A stretch of DNA of 64,000 nt from Allomyces arbusculus (taxonomy: Eukaryota; Blastocladiomycota; Blastocladiomycetes; Blastocladiales; Blastocladiaceae). This document shows positions 33,040 through 42,854 of this stretch, piece by piece; position 1 is the first letter of the stretch; each line of letters begins with the position of its first letter. The notes under the pieces are model-generated. The model worked only from the letters and a program-made list of their open reading frames with translations. It searched no databases and was not told where the DNA came from. The position numbers and the translations under genes are program-made. The DNA lies in contig JADHYV010000011.1 of assembly GCA_027604705.1 (NCBI GenBank), positions 372,001 to 436,000 of the forward strand, read 5' to 3'.

Positions 33040-35610
33040 GGGCTCTACTAATATAATATGGATGCTTGAATGTCTTTGGTCATCCCATCCGCACCGACCA
33101 GCACGCAGCTTGTCACGCTGTATGGGACTCGACCTGCTCATTCATTGCCGTGAGTATGTGGACATCAAACTGACAGTATTGATGGACGGTTTGTGGCAGC
33201 AGGCGCAATATGCGTTACAGCACAACTCCAGCAGCTTCCACCGGCTTCCTGCACGCTTCTCCACCATTCCTTGTAATCACGCACCAGTTCCTTGCACCTC
33301 ATGAACATGCCATACCTGCTCTGTGTCAAGAATTTGATTGAGGTGAGTGGCATGTCAGTGTTGGTCTCCACCTTTTGATGCCACTTCAATGACTGATTCT
33401 GTGACCTAGTCATGGGCTGCAGGGGCCTCCAAGCACAAATGATTTGAGTTCCACCATGCATGCAGGGGCTCATGGCACTGTGGATTGCTGGCCTACTCTA
33501 GACCTCAGGCACTTTACTTGAGCACCAATTTTTGTGGCAATTTCACGTCGGGTTAAGTGACAATCTTGCCCCAGACAGGCTCTTTCACTTGAGGGCTTGC
33601 TGAATTGCAATGGGCTGGCCAGTATGAGCTGAACCAAGGTGTCCTCACAGTCATGCTCTATGGCACACTGCAGTACAAGTGCACTATACCCTGTTTGGCT
33701 ACATACCACCAGTTCCACCAGCTTTGCCACCTCTGATACAACACGCTCTTTGGTCTCAACAGCACCCAGTCCATGCAGGAGTTGCAGTCTGTGCTCCTCA
33801 TTCATCTCCTTGACAGCAACATGGCACATGACTCAATTAAGCCTGCAGTTATTTTGTGCATGAACCCACACCTGGTCTCATGCAACCACTCTGATTTGCT
33901 CAATGCCACACCAAGGCTTGATATGTTTGATCTGGCCAATTTGAATGTGTCCCAGCAATGGGTCTGGTCATGCTTGATGTATGTGCTTTGCTGCAGTTGA
34001 TGCTCTGCTCACAGCTTGTGCACTGCAAGACTGGTGTGATTCCCTTGCTGCTGTTCAATTTTTTGGGCAAGGACTGCAACTTGGCATTGCTTGTGTGCAA
34101 GGAGCAGCACAATGTGAGCAGAGGTGTGCTGCATTTGTGGTCAATGCCTGCCAAGGTCAGGGTTGCAGTGTCTGTGTGGGATGCACTTGGTAGGAGCAAT
34201 GGAGTGGGACACAGTAGTGCTGGGTATGAGGTGTTGCTGCACTTCGAGGGGGATGCAAGCATGCATTTCTGATGGCACTGCTCACTTTAGAATTGATTGG
34301 GTGGGTCCAGCCAATTGACCAGGTGTTGGTTCACTTGGATTCTATTATGCAACTTGTGCTCCTTGTCCTCAGCCACCACTTGCCAATTGGACTGATTGTC
34401 ATTCACCAATCAGATATTCAACAACAAACTGCCTGACTACAATGACACTATCTTAATCATGATGCATCATGGATTTATGCATTGAACAACTTTATTGTGG
34501 ACCAATTCAACTACTGGCCCCTCATGTTGCTGCAAACTGCACCATTTTTGACTTTGCAGCTCAAACTTGACATGCATTGCCATTATTTGACCTCTGCAAT
34601 CACCTTGCTCTCAGATGCCAAGTTCTCAACTTGAATATATACTGCTTTGTGCATGGCTCAAAACTTTCACACTTCAAACACATGACCATGGCCCATGACA
34701 TGGATGGAGAGGGCATCATGCACACATTCCACAAGATCTTCCAAACATTGAATTTGTGCCTGTGGCAGGCTTCAGACACTGCATGTGCACCAGGTGCATG
34801 ATAAATGCCACATTGTCCATGTTCTTGGTCAAAATGAGTGAGACAAAATCCTCAGCATCCTGATCATCATTGCTGAGAAAGAATTCTTGAGGTTGAGATG
34901 AGTGCTAAAGAGGTTGACAGTGAAGGAAGGGACTAAGCTGCTGGGTGCAGCAAGATTGGAACAACTGGGCATGTTGGAGATGAGGATTCCATGCATGGTG
35001 GGCCTGTGGAGGGTGGTAACAGCAGTCAGCAGGGGTTGGTGTAGGGGACTCAAGTGCAGCAAACCAAGGCAGTGGGCATTCACTGGCATTGACTTGGACA
35101 TGCTGACAAGGGTCATGGGTCACAGAACAGAGTCAAAGAAAGAAGGCAGTGGGATGCCTGGAACATGGGCAGGCTGTGTGCAAGGGGAGTCAGGAAGTTT
35201 GGTGCACAGGTGCTGATGATGTTGACATGGAACAAAAATGTTGCAAAGAAAGGTGTCCATGCAGGCCAGGCAGTGCAAAGTGAGCAGGGGATAGAAGCAA
35301 TTGCCAGAAGTCTTGAGCATGTGCCCACAATGAAATTGAGCAGGGGGGAGCAAGCCAGTTGTGAAAGGCGCTTCAGATGACAAGATCAGGGGTTCTATAC
35401 AAGATGCTAATCTATCCAAGACATTTGATTCTATCCAAGACTGTCACATCCCTCCATTGCTGCCAAGTGAGGCCTGTGGGAGAGCTTACTGCAAACCTAG
35501 GATTTCGCCTCTTGGTTTTGACTTGGGTAAAACCCACATGATGCACAGAACGATTTAATCTGCTGTAAATTTATACTGCTGTAAATTTACACTGCTGTAG
35601 GTCTAACCAT
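33040..35610. mobile_element. Second CpG-poor transposon-derived island, unclassified
   Basis: From about 33040 to 35610 the sequence loses CG dinucleotides and gains TG/CA, like the first island. On the minus strand, fragments such as LTRREIATKIG (near 33540) look like the helix-turn-helix of a transposase. Other minus-strand pieces (35416 to about 34830) read with few stops but match nothing I know. No end repeats were found, so neither borders nor class are certain. Confidence 0.4.
35560..35607 (+). repeat. Three tandem copies of a 16-bp unit
   Basis: Units CTGCTGTAAATTTATA, CTGCTGTAAATTTACA and CTGCTGTAGGTCTAAC lie end to end at the right edge of the second island. Confidence 0.7.
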
Positions 35611-36355
35611 CTGAAGATCAAAGAGCAAATTATGTTTTTTTGTGGTTTAGAGGCGGTTATGGCCAGGACATTTTTTGCTGAGGACCATCATAAATATATA
35701 CTCTACTTTGTGAGGAGAGGGTAATCTGGTGGCAAGTACGTTAAAATGTGATGGTGAATTTCCTAATTCCCTTCTTCACCTAACTGTGCTGGCATCCCAA
35801 ACATCAGACAAAGTGTCAGTGATCAGTATCCAATCCTTTCTCCTGACACTCCCTTGAGGGCAGGTAGTTGATGCACCTGTGTCTTCTACCCCTCCATTTC
35901 CCCTCCTGGCCGTTTCTTCATTTCTCCCGTTTCAGCCCTGAAATTGTGTTGTGAGCTGTTGTTGTGAGTGTAGCAAAGCAGTGGGTGATAAATTGTAAAT
36001 GCGAATAGATAAAGTTCGTCCCCCTTCTTCGATCTTCATGTTTGGGCGCTCATGTTTCCAGATTTTTTTGGCAATGCCATGCTGTCCTTGGAAACCTGCC
36101 TTCGACTGTCTTGTGCTGAGCGGGCTGTCCCAGCCAGCCAAACACTGGGTGGAGAACGTGCGCAAGGCCGAGGAGTACACGTTGCGGTCCAACGCGACAG
36201 CGAAGAAGTGCAAGCAAACCTCGCAAGTCGATAGTCGTTGCTGCCGCGTGATCATCAGAGTCCCGCAAAATCGCGACTTCGCCTGTATTACGCGCAAAGC
36301 ATGAAACGGTTTCCCCACATCATCCGACCCTTCTCTACCTCCGCTTAACCTATGC
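35611..36355. other. Intergenic region downstream of ISN1
   Basis: No gene is recognised. A short forward frame at about 36110-36304 (SQPAKHWVENVRKAEEYTLR) has some coding character and could be a remnant, but nothing supports a family. Confidence 0.35.
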
Positions 36356-38097
36356 TCACTCGCCCCCGACCTCGCGCCCATTCGCGCGCATCTCGCCCAC
36401 CAACTCGACCAACGCCGCCGCCGTCTCGACCGGCGACGTGATCCACAGCGTCGGGCACCCACGACGCGCCGCATAATCGTTCCCCGTACTCAAAAACTGG
36501 TCGCCGACATGCACGATACTCGCGCCCCTGGCCACTCCCACCGCGTGTGCGACCATCATCACGCCAATCTGCTTGTTGCCGATATCCACCCACACGTCCG
36601 ACCCGCCATTGAACGCGCAGTACGGCACGTGCGCGCCGGTCGTTTGCTGGTAGAGGTTGAGTCCGTGCTGCAACGACAGCGCGCACTCGTCGAGCTGTTC
36701 GCGTTGGATGCGCGTGCCCGACGAGGCGGAGACGATGCCGACGGCGCGCGCCTTGCGGATGATTTTCGCGGGGAGCCGCATTTGGGCCGCGCAAAGGCGC
36801 AGGATGCGTTCGGCCACGTCGAGGAGGCCGGTCACGTCGTGCGTATTGGTCGAAGGAGAATCGGGGATCGTTGGGAGGTCGGGTGAGGAGGTGCCGCGCT
36901 GCAGGACGGTCGAGTAGAAGACTTCGGGGAGCGCCGGGAGCGGGACGCGCTCGAGCCGGTAAGTGGAGGAGCACCGGAAGAGGTAATTGCACTCGCTAAC
37001 GGAGTTTTGGACATGCCGCGGTCATTCAAGGCCAAGGTCGGAGAAAAAAATACATAGACGTCTCGCCAGCGTACCCGCCCATGACCCAGAACTTGGCGAC
37101 GGCCGTGGCGCTGAGTTTGCGTTCGGCCATACCCTTGAGCAATCCGCTCAGCCGGAACTCGTACCGCTCAGCCTCGGTGTACCCGGCGGCCGTGACTAAA
37201 CAAGTATTGGATTGATGAGTTTAACGCAAGGAGCGAGAGAGCGTGACAAGTCGAGAAATCGAACCGATGGCGACGTGCAGGCCCTTGACCGAGAGCAAGT
37301 CGCACAGGAGGTTCACAAGATGCGAGTCCTCGGCGAAGTTGGCCCCATCGTCGTCTGGAAATCGGTGGAGAAGTGAGCCACGCGTCGGCACAGCTTGACA
37401 AGTGCGGTGCGAACCGTACAGAGTGTCATGTCTCCATCACTAAGATCACCTCGTCGACGAAGTTAACTCCCGAGTCTCCTGTCACCGACGCTCGATGAGA
37501 GAAACCCGTACAAGGTGATGAGCTGCAAATCTGGTGCCGACGCCATCAGCTGCGCGGTGTTCAAAATGCCGCGAATCTCGTTGAAGGATGGCGGGACGTG
37601 GCGACGCGCAGCAAGGGCCAGCCGGTCGTCGTGAGCGAGAAAGGCGTTGCGCAGCGGCAGGTCGGTGAAGAAGCGGCCAATGGTCGGGACAAGCATGTTC
37701 AGGCGCGACTCCGGTTTGGCTAGTGATGCGAGTGGGCCGGTTAGACCCACTCCCGAGGTCGAAATGGATGGCGGTCACGGCGGAACGTACGCTTGTCCTG
37801 TTCAGCGCGGTGGTCGTGGATGAGCCGCTCAATAGAGGCAAAGATTTGCGCATAGTGGCCGCGCAGCGCATCGAGGTCGTCGGTGGGCGTGGGCGGGACG
37901 GCATCGTCGTCGTTGGCCGCGGTGGTGGACGGGTTGCCGCCCGAGACGAGAAACGACGCAATGGCGGCGGCCGAGAGCGGGCGCACGTGGAGCGCGAATG
38001 CCGGCAGCAGCTGTGACTTGATAAACTCGATGAAGGGGTCGCGCTTGTGGCTGCGCAGGGCGTAATTGATGCGGTAGGCGCTGAAATGGTCGGACAT
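36356..38097 (-). CDS. ISN1: IMP-specific 5'-nucleotidase ISN1
   Basis: This is a HAD-superfamily enzyme that dephosphorylates IMP to inosine in purine metabolism. Six exons: 38097-37791, 37719-37512, 37439-37420, 37354-37265, 37195-37075 and 36995-36356. Introns are 65-79 nt; total 461 residues, close to yeast Isn1. Exon 3 is only 20 nt and encodes DGDMTL, the HAD motif I nucleophile region (Asp near 173 and 175). It is preceded by LITF and followed by YDDGANF. Other signatures are RRHVPPSFNEIRGILNTAQ, VMGGECNYLF, FNGGSDVWVDIGNKQIG and the closing VHVGDQFLSTGNDYAAR, TLWITSPVE. Without the microexon the active site is missing. It is divergent from SURF1. Confidence 0.95.
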
Positions 38098-38604
38098 GGT
38101 GCTGGCTGGGTCGGGCTCTGGTGGATGCGCGGGGTCGACGATGTCGGTGGAAATACGTTGCAGAGCAAGCAGCGAATGCCGGTGGAGAAGAGCGGTTGCA
38201 GTCGGGCAGGGACGAGAGCTGCAGCGCGGTGTCGGTGCCCTTTATCTCGGCGCCGTGGGCGGGGACGCGTCACTTCCTATCAAGTCGTTCTCGCCCTGCT
38301 TGTCGCGCGCAGCGGGGGGTGGCGGGCGTGCACGCGGTTCTTCTGGCTGGGGCCGGCACGGTTGTGCAGCGTATCGTTACGCATCGTTGGCAACGAGATT
38401 GGCGTCGCGCGCTTGCGATACCATCTCATGCCAGGTCTCTCGCATTGCGCGTGACCGCGTTGGAGCATCAACAAGCGTCGCTGGCCAGCCTGTCCGCACT
38501 CGAACCAGCTTGTGCATTTTACCATCCGCACCGACGACGACGTTAACGTCGGCATCTTCACCCGCCGCTCACCAGTCGTCCCCAACTCACTGCACCGCAC
38601 GCAA
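38098..38604. promoter_or_regulatory. Intergenic region between ISN1 and SURF1
   Basis: The two genes diverge from here. An acceptor-like site (CACCAG ending at 38575) leaves room for a short upstream SURF1 exon carrying the presequence. Confidence 0.4.
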
Positions 38605-39414
38605 ATGACGATTCTCTATGTGTTCCCGGCCGCGGCCTTTGGCCTCGGGTCCTGGCAGCTCTACCGCCTGCGCTGGAAGCTCGGCCTGATCCAGGAAACC
38701 GAGGCTGCGCTGGCTCGCCCGCCAGTTCCGCTCGAGGCCGGCGGCACCATCAGCACCACCGCCCTGCCGGACACGTTTACCAAAGTCTCAGTCGATGCGA
38801 CGCTTGACCCGAGCACCGAGTTCCTCGTGGGCCCACGAGTCCGTGACGGCGAGAACGGGTTCCACGTCGTCGCGCCCTACACGACGACGACCGGGTACGC
38901 AATCAGTCCCTTTGCGTGCTCCGCGGATGGCGCTGACGCATCGCCATCCCGCAGCACGCGCCTGCTCGTCAACCGCGGGTGGATTGCCAACGGCAAGGCC
39001 TCCTCCACGACCGCGCGCTTTTCCGAACCGGGCCCACGACGCATCGTTGGGCTCGCCAAACTGCCCGGCGAAAAGCCTTCGTCGTGGACGCCGGACAACG
39101 AGCCGAGCAAGAATCAGTGGTACTGGATCGACGTGGCCGACATGAGCAAGCGCGCGCAGACGCAGGCAATGGTTGTCGAGGAAGTGGACGAGGGCAGGCG
39201 CGATATGGCGATGGAGCGCGACATGCGCGATGCCGGATTACCACTGCCCAAGGAACCTACGGCCAATCTGCGCAACAACCACTTGGAGTACGCTGTGACG
39301 TGGTTCTCGCTGTCGGCTGCGACGCTGGCCATGATTATGTTCCGCAAGAAGATTGTGGGCGGGTCTGTCACGGGCGCGGCTGCGCTGCGCGGGTCGCGCG
39401 GGCGGCTGCATTAG
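38605..39414 (+). CDS. SURF1: SURF1/Shy1, cytochrome c oxidase assembly factor
   Basis: This is an inner-mitochondrial-membrane protein needed to assemble complex IV. The visible frame gives 269 residues. Two membrane segments bracket the protein, as in the family. The first runs into FGLGSWQLYRLRWKLGLI (signature FGLGxWQxxRxxWK). The second is NNHLEYAVTWFSLSAATLAM near the C-terminus. Between them lie VGPRVRDGENGFHVVAPY, LLVNRGWIANGK and NEPSKNQWYWIDVADM. The start at 38605 gives no mitochondrial presequence. The in-frame codons upstream and an acceptor-like site at 38575 suggest a missing N-terminal exon, so the start is provisional. Confidence 0.92.
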   Translation: MTILYVFPAAAFGLGSWQLYRLRWKLGLIQETEAALARPPVPLEAGGTISTTALPDTFTKVSVDATLDPSTEFLVGPRVRDGENGFHVVAPYTTTTGYAISPFACSADGADASPSRSTRLLVNRGWIANGKASSTTARFSEPGPRRIVGLAKLPGEKPSSWTPDNEPSKNQWYWIDVADMSKRAQTQAMVVEEVDEGRRDMAMERDMRDAGLPLPKEPTANLRNNHLEYAVTWFSLSAATLAMIMFRKKIVGGSVTGAAALRGSRGRLH

Positions 39415-39900
39415 AACCGTCGCGATGGGTTGCTTGGTCGTCGTTTTGGCGGTGCAGCGCAGAAGGGGGCAGTTTTGGTTGCGGATTTTCTTAACACATA
39501 AGAATAGTGTGTGTTCCGGTCCACAACGTGATCGCGTCGGGAGCGTTCGGTCCGTTCGCGTTGCATCGCGATCACAGCACTGTCGCGTTTGCGTCGCTCT
39601 CACCAACCAACCTGCAACGACCACCTGCACCCCGTACCACCGCTGCCCTCGCGGTCGCTCCCACCGTGTGCATTCGCGTCGCCGACCCGCGGCGCACCTT
39701 CTCCTCCCCCGCTCCTCCAATGCCGGCTCTCCAACGCCGCCGCCCTCTGACCGGCCCATTCCCGCCGCAAAGTACCCACAAGGTGCCCTGATCCAACGCA
39801 AAGTGCTCTGATCCGACCCCCCCCCCCCGTCCGCGTTCTTCTACGCCGTGATCCGACACCGGCCGCAACCACTTCCTTGCCACTTTCCACGCGCCGCACC
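39415..39900. other. Intergenic, with a poly-C run
   Basis: No gene is seen. A run of about 12 C lies at 39817-39828. The phrase TGATCCGAC recurs around it. Confidence 0.4.
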
Positions 39901-42066
39901 ATGATGCTCTCGCCGTCCTCGTCGCCCCGGGCGCACCCGCCCTCTCCGCCCGCTCCCCCCAGCGCCCCGGGCTCGACGGGTACGACCCCCGCCAATTCAC
40001 CGCGGCTCGCATTTCTTGCCAGCTGTCTCGCGCGCGCACGTGCATTGCATGATGACGACGAGGACTCGTTTATCTCGACTGATTTGACCAGCGACCTGTC
40101 GTCGGCCGCGACCGACGATGAGGATTTCGATCTGCGGCCGCGGTCGCTGCGCAACGATAAAGAGGAACGGAATGAGGAGGCGGAGGTGGTGGAACCGTAC
40201 TGGTCGCATAGCGGAATCGATGCGTATGTGCGGTCGACGGGCGCAGCCATGGCCATGGATGAAGTTGAGGGAGCGATGTTGACGGCCGCGGTAGAGGCCG
40301 AGGATGGCGAGGCGCGGTCCGATGCGATGGTCGACGGCGATGGCAAGTACGGTATGGACGACAAGGACTGCGTCGAGGGCAATGAGGTTGTCGACGATGC
40401 AATTGCGGTTACGGACGGCACGGTCGGCGGCGATACCATGAAGGACGACGGCACGAATGCGATTGTGGACGACCGGCTCGTGTATCACGACGCGATGACC
40501 GACCATGTCGTGCGGGACGGCGCAATAAACCGCAAGGGGATCGAGTTTGTGGACGACGAGGACATAGGCGAGGACGCGACAACCGACGAAGCCACAAGCG
40601 ACGACGCATTCGACCCGGAGGCCATGGCCGACGACGACGATGTGCGGTTTCTCGCCGATATGCGCTCGTTTGACGACGACAGCGACCGCACGCTCGCCGG
40701 ATGGGCGCCGTACAGCGCCGGCTCTGCAGCACCTGACGAATTCTGCGCACATCCTCTCGTTCCCGCGCCGGACGGCGTCGCACCCGATCCCAACATGCAC
40801 AAGAACGACTACCCTGCCTTTCTCCTCGCCCCGGACTACCCAACGGCACACCTCGACGACACCGAGGATGACTTGAACGCATCCGACGACGGCACGACCG
40901 CGCATGACCGCGTCCTCCCGCTGCCACTGCCCCACATGAGTATGCGCGGTCCCACGGCCCCCGGCCGCCGGCACGCCTCTTGGCCGCTTCCCGCCCCGCC
41001 ACCTGCCATTTCCACCACGGTCCCGCGGCACGTCCGGTTCGCATCGGGTCCGCGCGGGGCTTCCCCACACACGCACGCGCGCCGCACGGCTTCGGCACCG
41101 GTCGCGCTCCCTCCACGGCATGTGGCCGAACTGATTGCGGCGGCGGCGGCGCTCGATCCGGCGGCGGCGCCGGGGGTTTACTTGAGCCCGCTCGCGGGCC
41201 CAAGAGTCGCGCCGCTTGTGCTCGATGGCGCGTGGTGGTTGGACTGTGCGGTGCCGGGGATGGGGATGGCGTCGTCCGAGTCGGATCCGGGAAGCGGGAG
41301 CGATGTGGATGGGTGGACGGAGGCCGCGGTACAGATGTTGGGCGGGCCGCGTAATGGGGACGAGGACTTGGGAGATGCGATGAGCGCCGACGATGACGAT
41401 ACCGCCGAGGACAACGGCAGTCTGGACCCCAAGACCCGTGCCGAACTGGTGGAGCGCATTCCGGCACCATCCTCGCGCGCGACGTCCCGGTCCACGTCCG
41501 CATCCGGTCCCGCTCCACGCCGTCGGTCGCGCACGACTTCGTCGGCATCCGCCTCGTCAACGTTGCCCCCATACGCCGCCGCCGCACGGTCCCGCCCCTC
41601 TTCACCACGACGCGCGACCCTTCGCACCGCGGCCGCCGCGTGGTTCCCGGACGGTCTCATCACCGCCGCGCGCGTCCGTGCCGCGCTCCGTCCTCCCGCC
41701 ACCTCCACCCCGGGTGGTCTCCGGCCCGTGATTTTGATCCCGCGATTCGTTGCGGAGTTCGTGGCCGTCGCTACCGTTGCGGCCGTGACCGTGGTCCGAG
41801 TCCTCGCCGCGGCCGCGCGATCCGGTGCACCTGTCGCGTGGTCGACCCCTACGGCCGACCGCGTCTTGCGTCTTGCTGCGCCATTTGCCGCGCATCTGCC
41901 GGTGCGGCTCAGGCGAGTCGTGTCAGTGGATGGGCCGAAAGCGCAAGCGATTGTCGCGGCCGCGGTGGCAGTGTTGGAAGGCGCGGTAGCGTTGGGGTGG
42001 GCGGTCGATGAGGAGCGGGTGGAGCGGGTGGAAAAGGTGGTGTTGTTGGGTGCAGCAGCGTGGTGA
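39901..42066 (+). CDS. Large acidic protein of unknown function (721 aa)
   Basis: This is a single uninterrupted frame starting with ATG ATG at 39901; the frame also opens upstream, but without an ATG. The N-terminus is Ser/Pro-rich. Residues about 45-330 are very rich in Asp with short repeated elements (for example DDDEDSFISTDLTSDLSS, VDDRLVYHDAMTDHVV). A Pro/His-rich middle follows, then a WWLDCAVPG segment, a Ser/Arg-rich region, and a C-terminal hydrophobic stretch (FVAEFVAVATVAAVTVVRVL, about 620-640) that could be one membrane helix or a buried helix. No known domain is recognised. Codon use matches host genes, and the long open frame in GC-rich DNA is supported by its consistent composition. 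The antisense frames are weaker. Confidence 0.5.
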   Translation: MMLSPSSSPRAHPPSPPAPPSAPGSTGTTPANSPRLAFLASCLARARALHDDDEDSFISTDLTSDLSSAATDDEDFDLRPRSLRNDKEERNEEAEVVEPYWSHSGIDAYVRSTGAAMAMDEVEGAMLTAAVEAEDGEARSDAMVDGDGKYGMDDKDCVEGNEVVDDAIAVTDGTVGGDTMKDDGTNAIVDDRLVYHDAMTDHVVRDGAINRKGIEFVDDEDIGEDATTDEATSDDAFDPEAMADDDDVRFLADMRSFDDDSDRTLAGWAPYSAGSAAPDEFCAHPLVPAPDGVAPDPNMHKNDYPAFLLAPDYPTAHLDDTEDDLNASDDGTTAHDRVLPLPLPHMSMRGPTAPGRRHASWPLPAPPPAISTTVPRHVRFASGPRGASPHTHARRTASAPVALPPRHVAELIAAAAALDPAAAPGVYLSPLAGPRVAPLVLDGAWWLDCAVPGMGMASSESDPGSGSDVDGWTEAAVQMLGGPRNGDEDLGDAMSADDDDTAEDNGSLDPKTRAELVERIPAPSSRATSRSTSASGPAPRRRSRTTSSASASSTLPPYAAAARSRPSSPRRATLRTAAAAWFPDGLITAARVRAALRPPATSTPGGLRPVILIPRFVAEFVAVATVAAVTVVRVLAAAARSGAPVAWSTPTADRVLRLAAPFAAHLPVRLRRVVSVDGPKAQAIVAAAVAVLEGAVALGWAVDEERVERVEKVVLLGAAAW

Positions 42067-42854
42067 AATTGGGGATGTTTAATTTCGGGCCCCAAGACCG
42101 GCCACGAGCAAATAGTTCTGATCAGATCACATTACAATACACAATGATGCGAGCGAATCGTTATCACTCCCGCGCTTGAATCGACTTGCATGTCCTCTGT
42201 TGGTTTGGCTTCCTTCGCCGCTTCACTAACGGACGCGGCGAGGACAGGGCAGATCGGTCCCGACTTTGTGTCTTGACGTGGTCAACTGTACGGGTGGAAT
42301 CGGACAGAGCATCAGCACGAACGCTTCCTTCATCCGTCTCCCCCATGACCGTTGTCTCCAAGTCTCGACTTGCTCCCGCCCGCTCGCTCCACTTCGCGTC
42401 CAATAGCTTCAAGTCGCGTCCGTTGGCTCCAAGTCGCGTCTGTTAGCTCCAATTCGCGTCCGTTAGCTCCACTTTGCGATGCGGTCGCAGCAATCTTCAC
42501 AAATGGGTTGGCTCCTCTTGTCCTGTATAATTAAATGCTCCCTCCTTCCTTGTCGTAGCACCCATTCTCTCCTTATCGTGCTTGCCGTCACCTCTGATGT
42601 GTCGACGCTATGGCCGCGCCGACCTGAGTGACACGGTCGAGCCGGTTTCGAAGTAAACCCGGGCGCAATCGTGGTCGCCAGAATGCTACGCCCTGTCTCC
42701 GTCTATAAATGCCTTTAAAGTCCTGCACAACACTTCACGATGAGAAATGGTACGACATGAACGACCACTGCATTGTTTTGTAAACTTCTCTGACCTCCAC
42801 GTGTCACTTCACACCCTCCGTCACCATCACAGCCACCGACCCCACCCACTCCAT
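42067..42854. other. Convergent intergenic region
   Basis: It lies between two gene 3' ends and contains the 20-bp tandem repeat described separately. TATA-like stretches occur near 42524 and 42703 but no gene follows them that I can support. Confidence 0.4.
42386..42478 (+). repeat. 20-bp minisatellite, about 4.6 copies
   Basis: Units start at 42386, 42406, 42426, 42446 and 42466 (partial). A typical unit is GCTCCAAGTCGCGTCTGTTA. Unit length is constant and units differ at only a few positions. Confidence 0.85.

Noticed and set aside
37720-37750. Alternative ISN1 exon 1 end at the GTCTAA donor after the REW codons
   Set aside because: It puts exon 2 out of frame. The GTACGT donor at 37790 keeps the frame and gives a 71-nt intron of normal size.
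39997-41121. 374-codon frame antisense to the acidic orphan gene
   Set aside because: It mirrors the Asp-rich codons of the sense frame as His/Val/Arg runs and has no ATG-supported start or domain.
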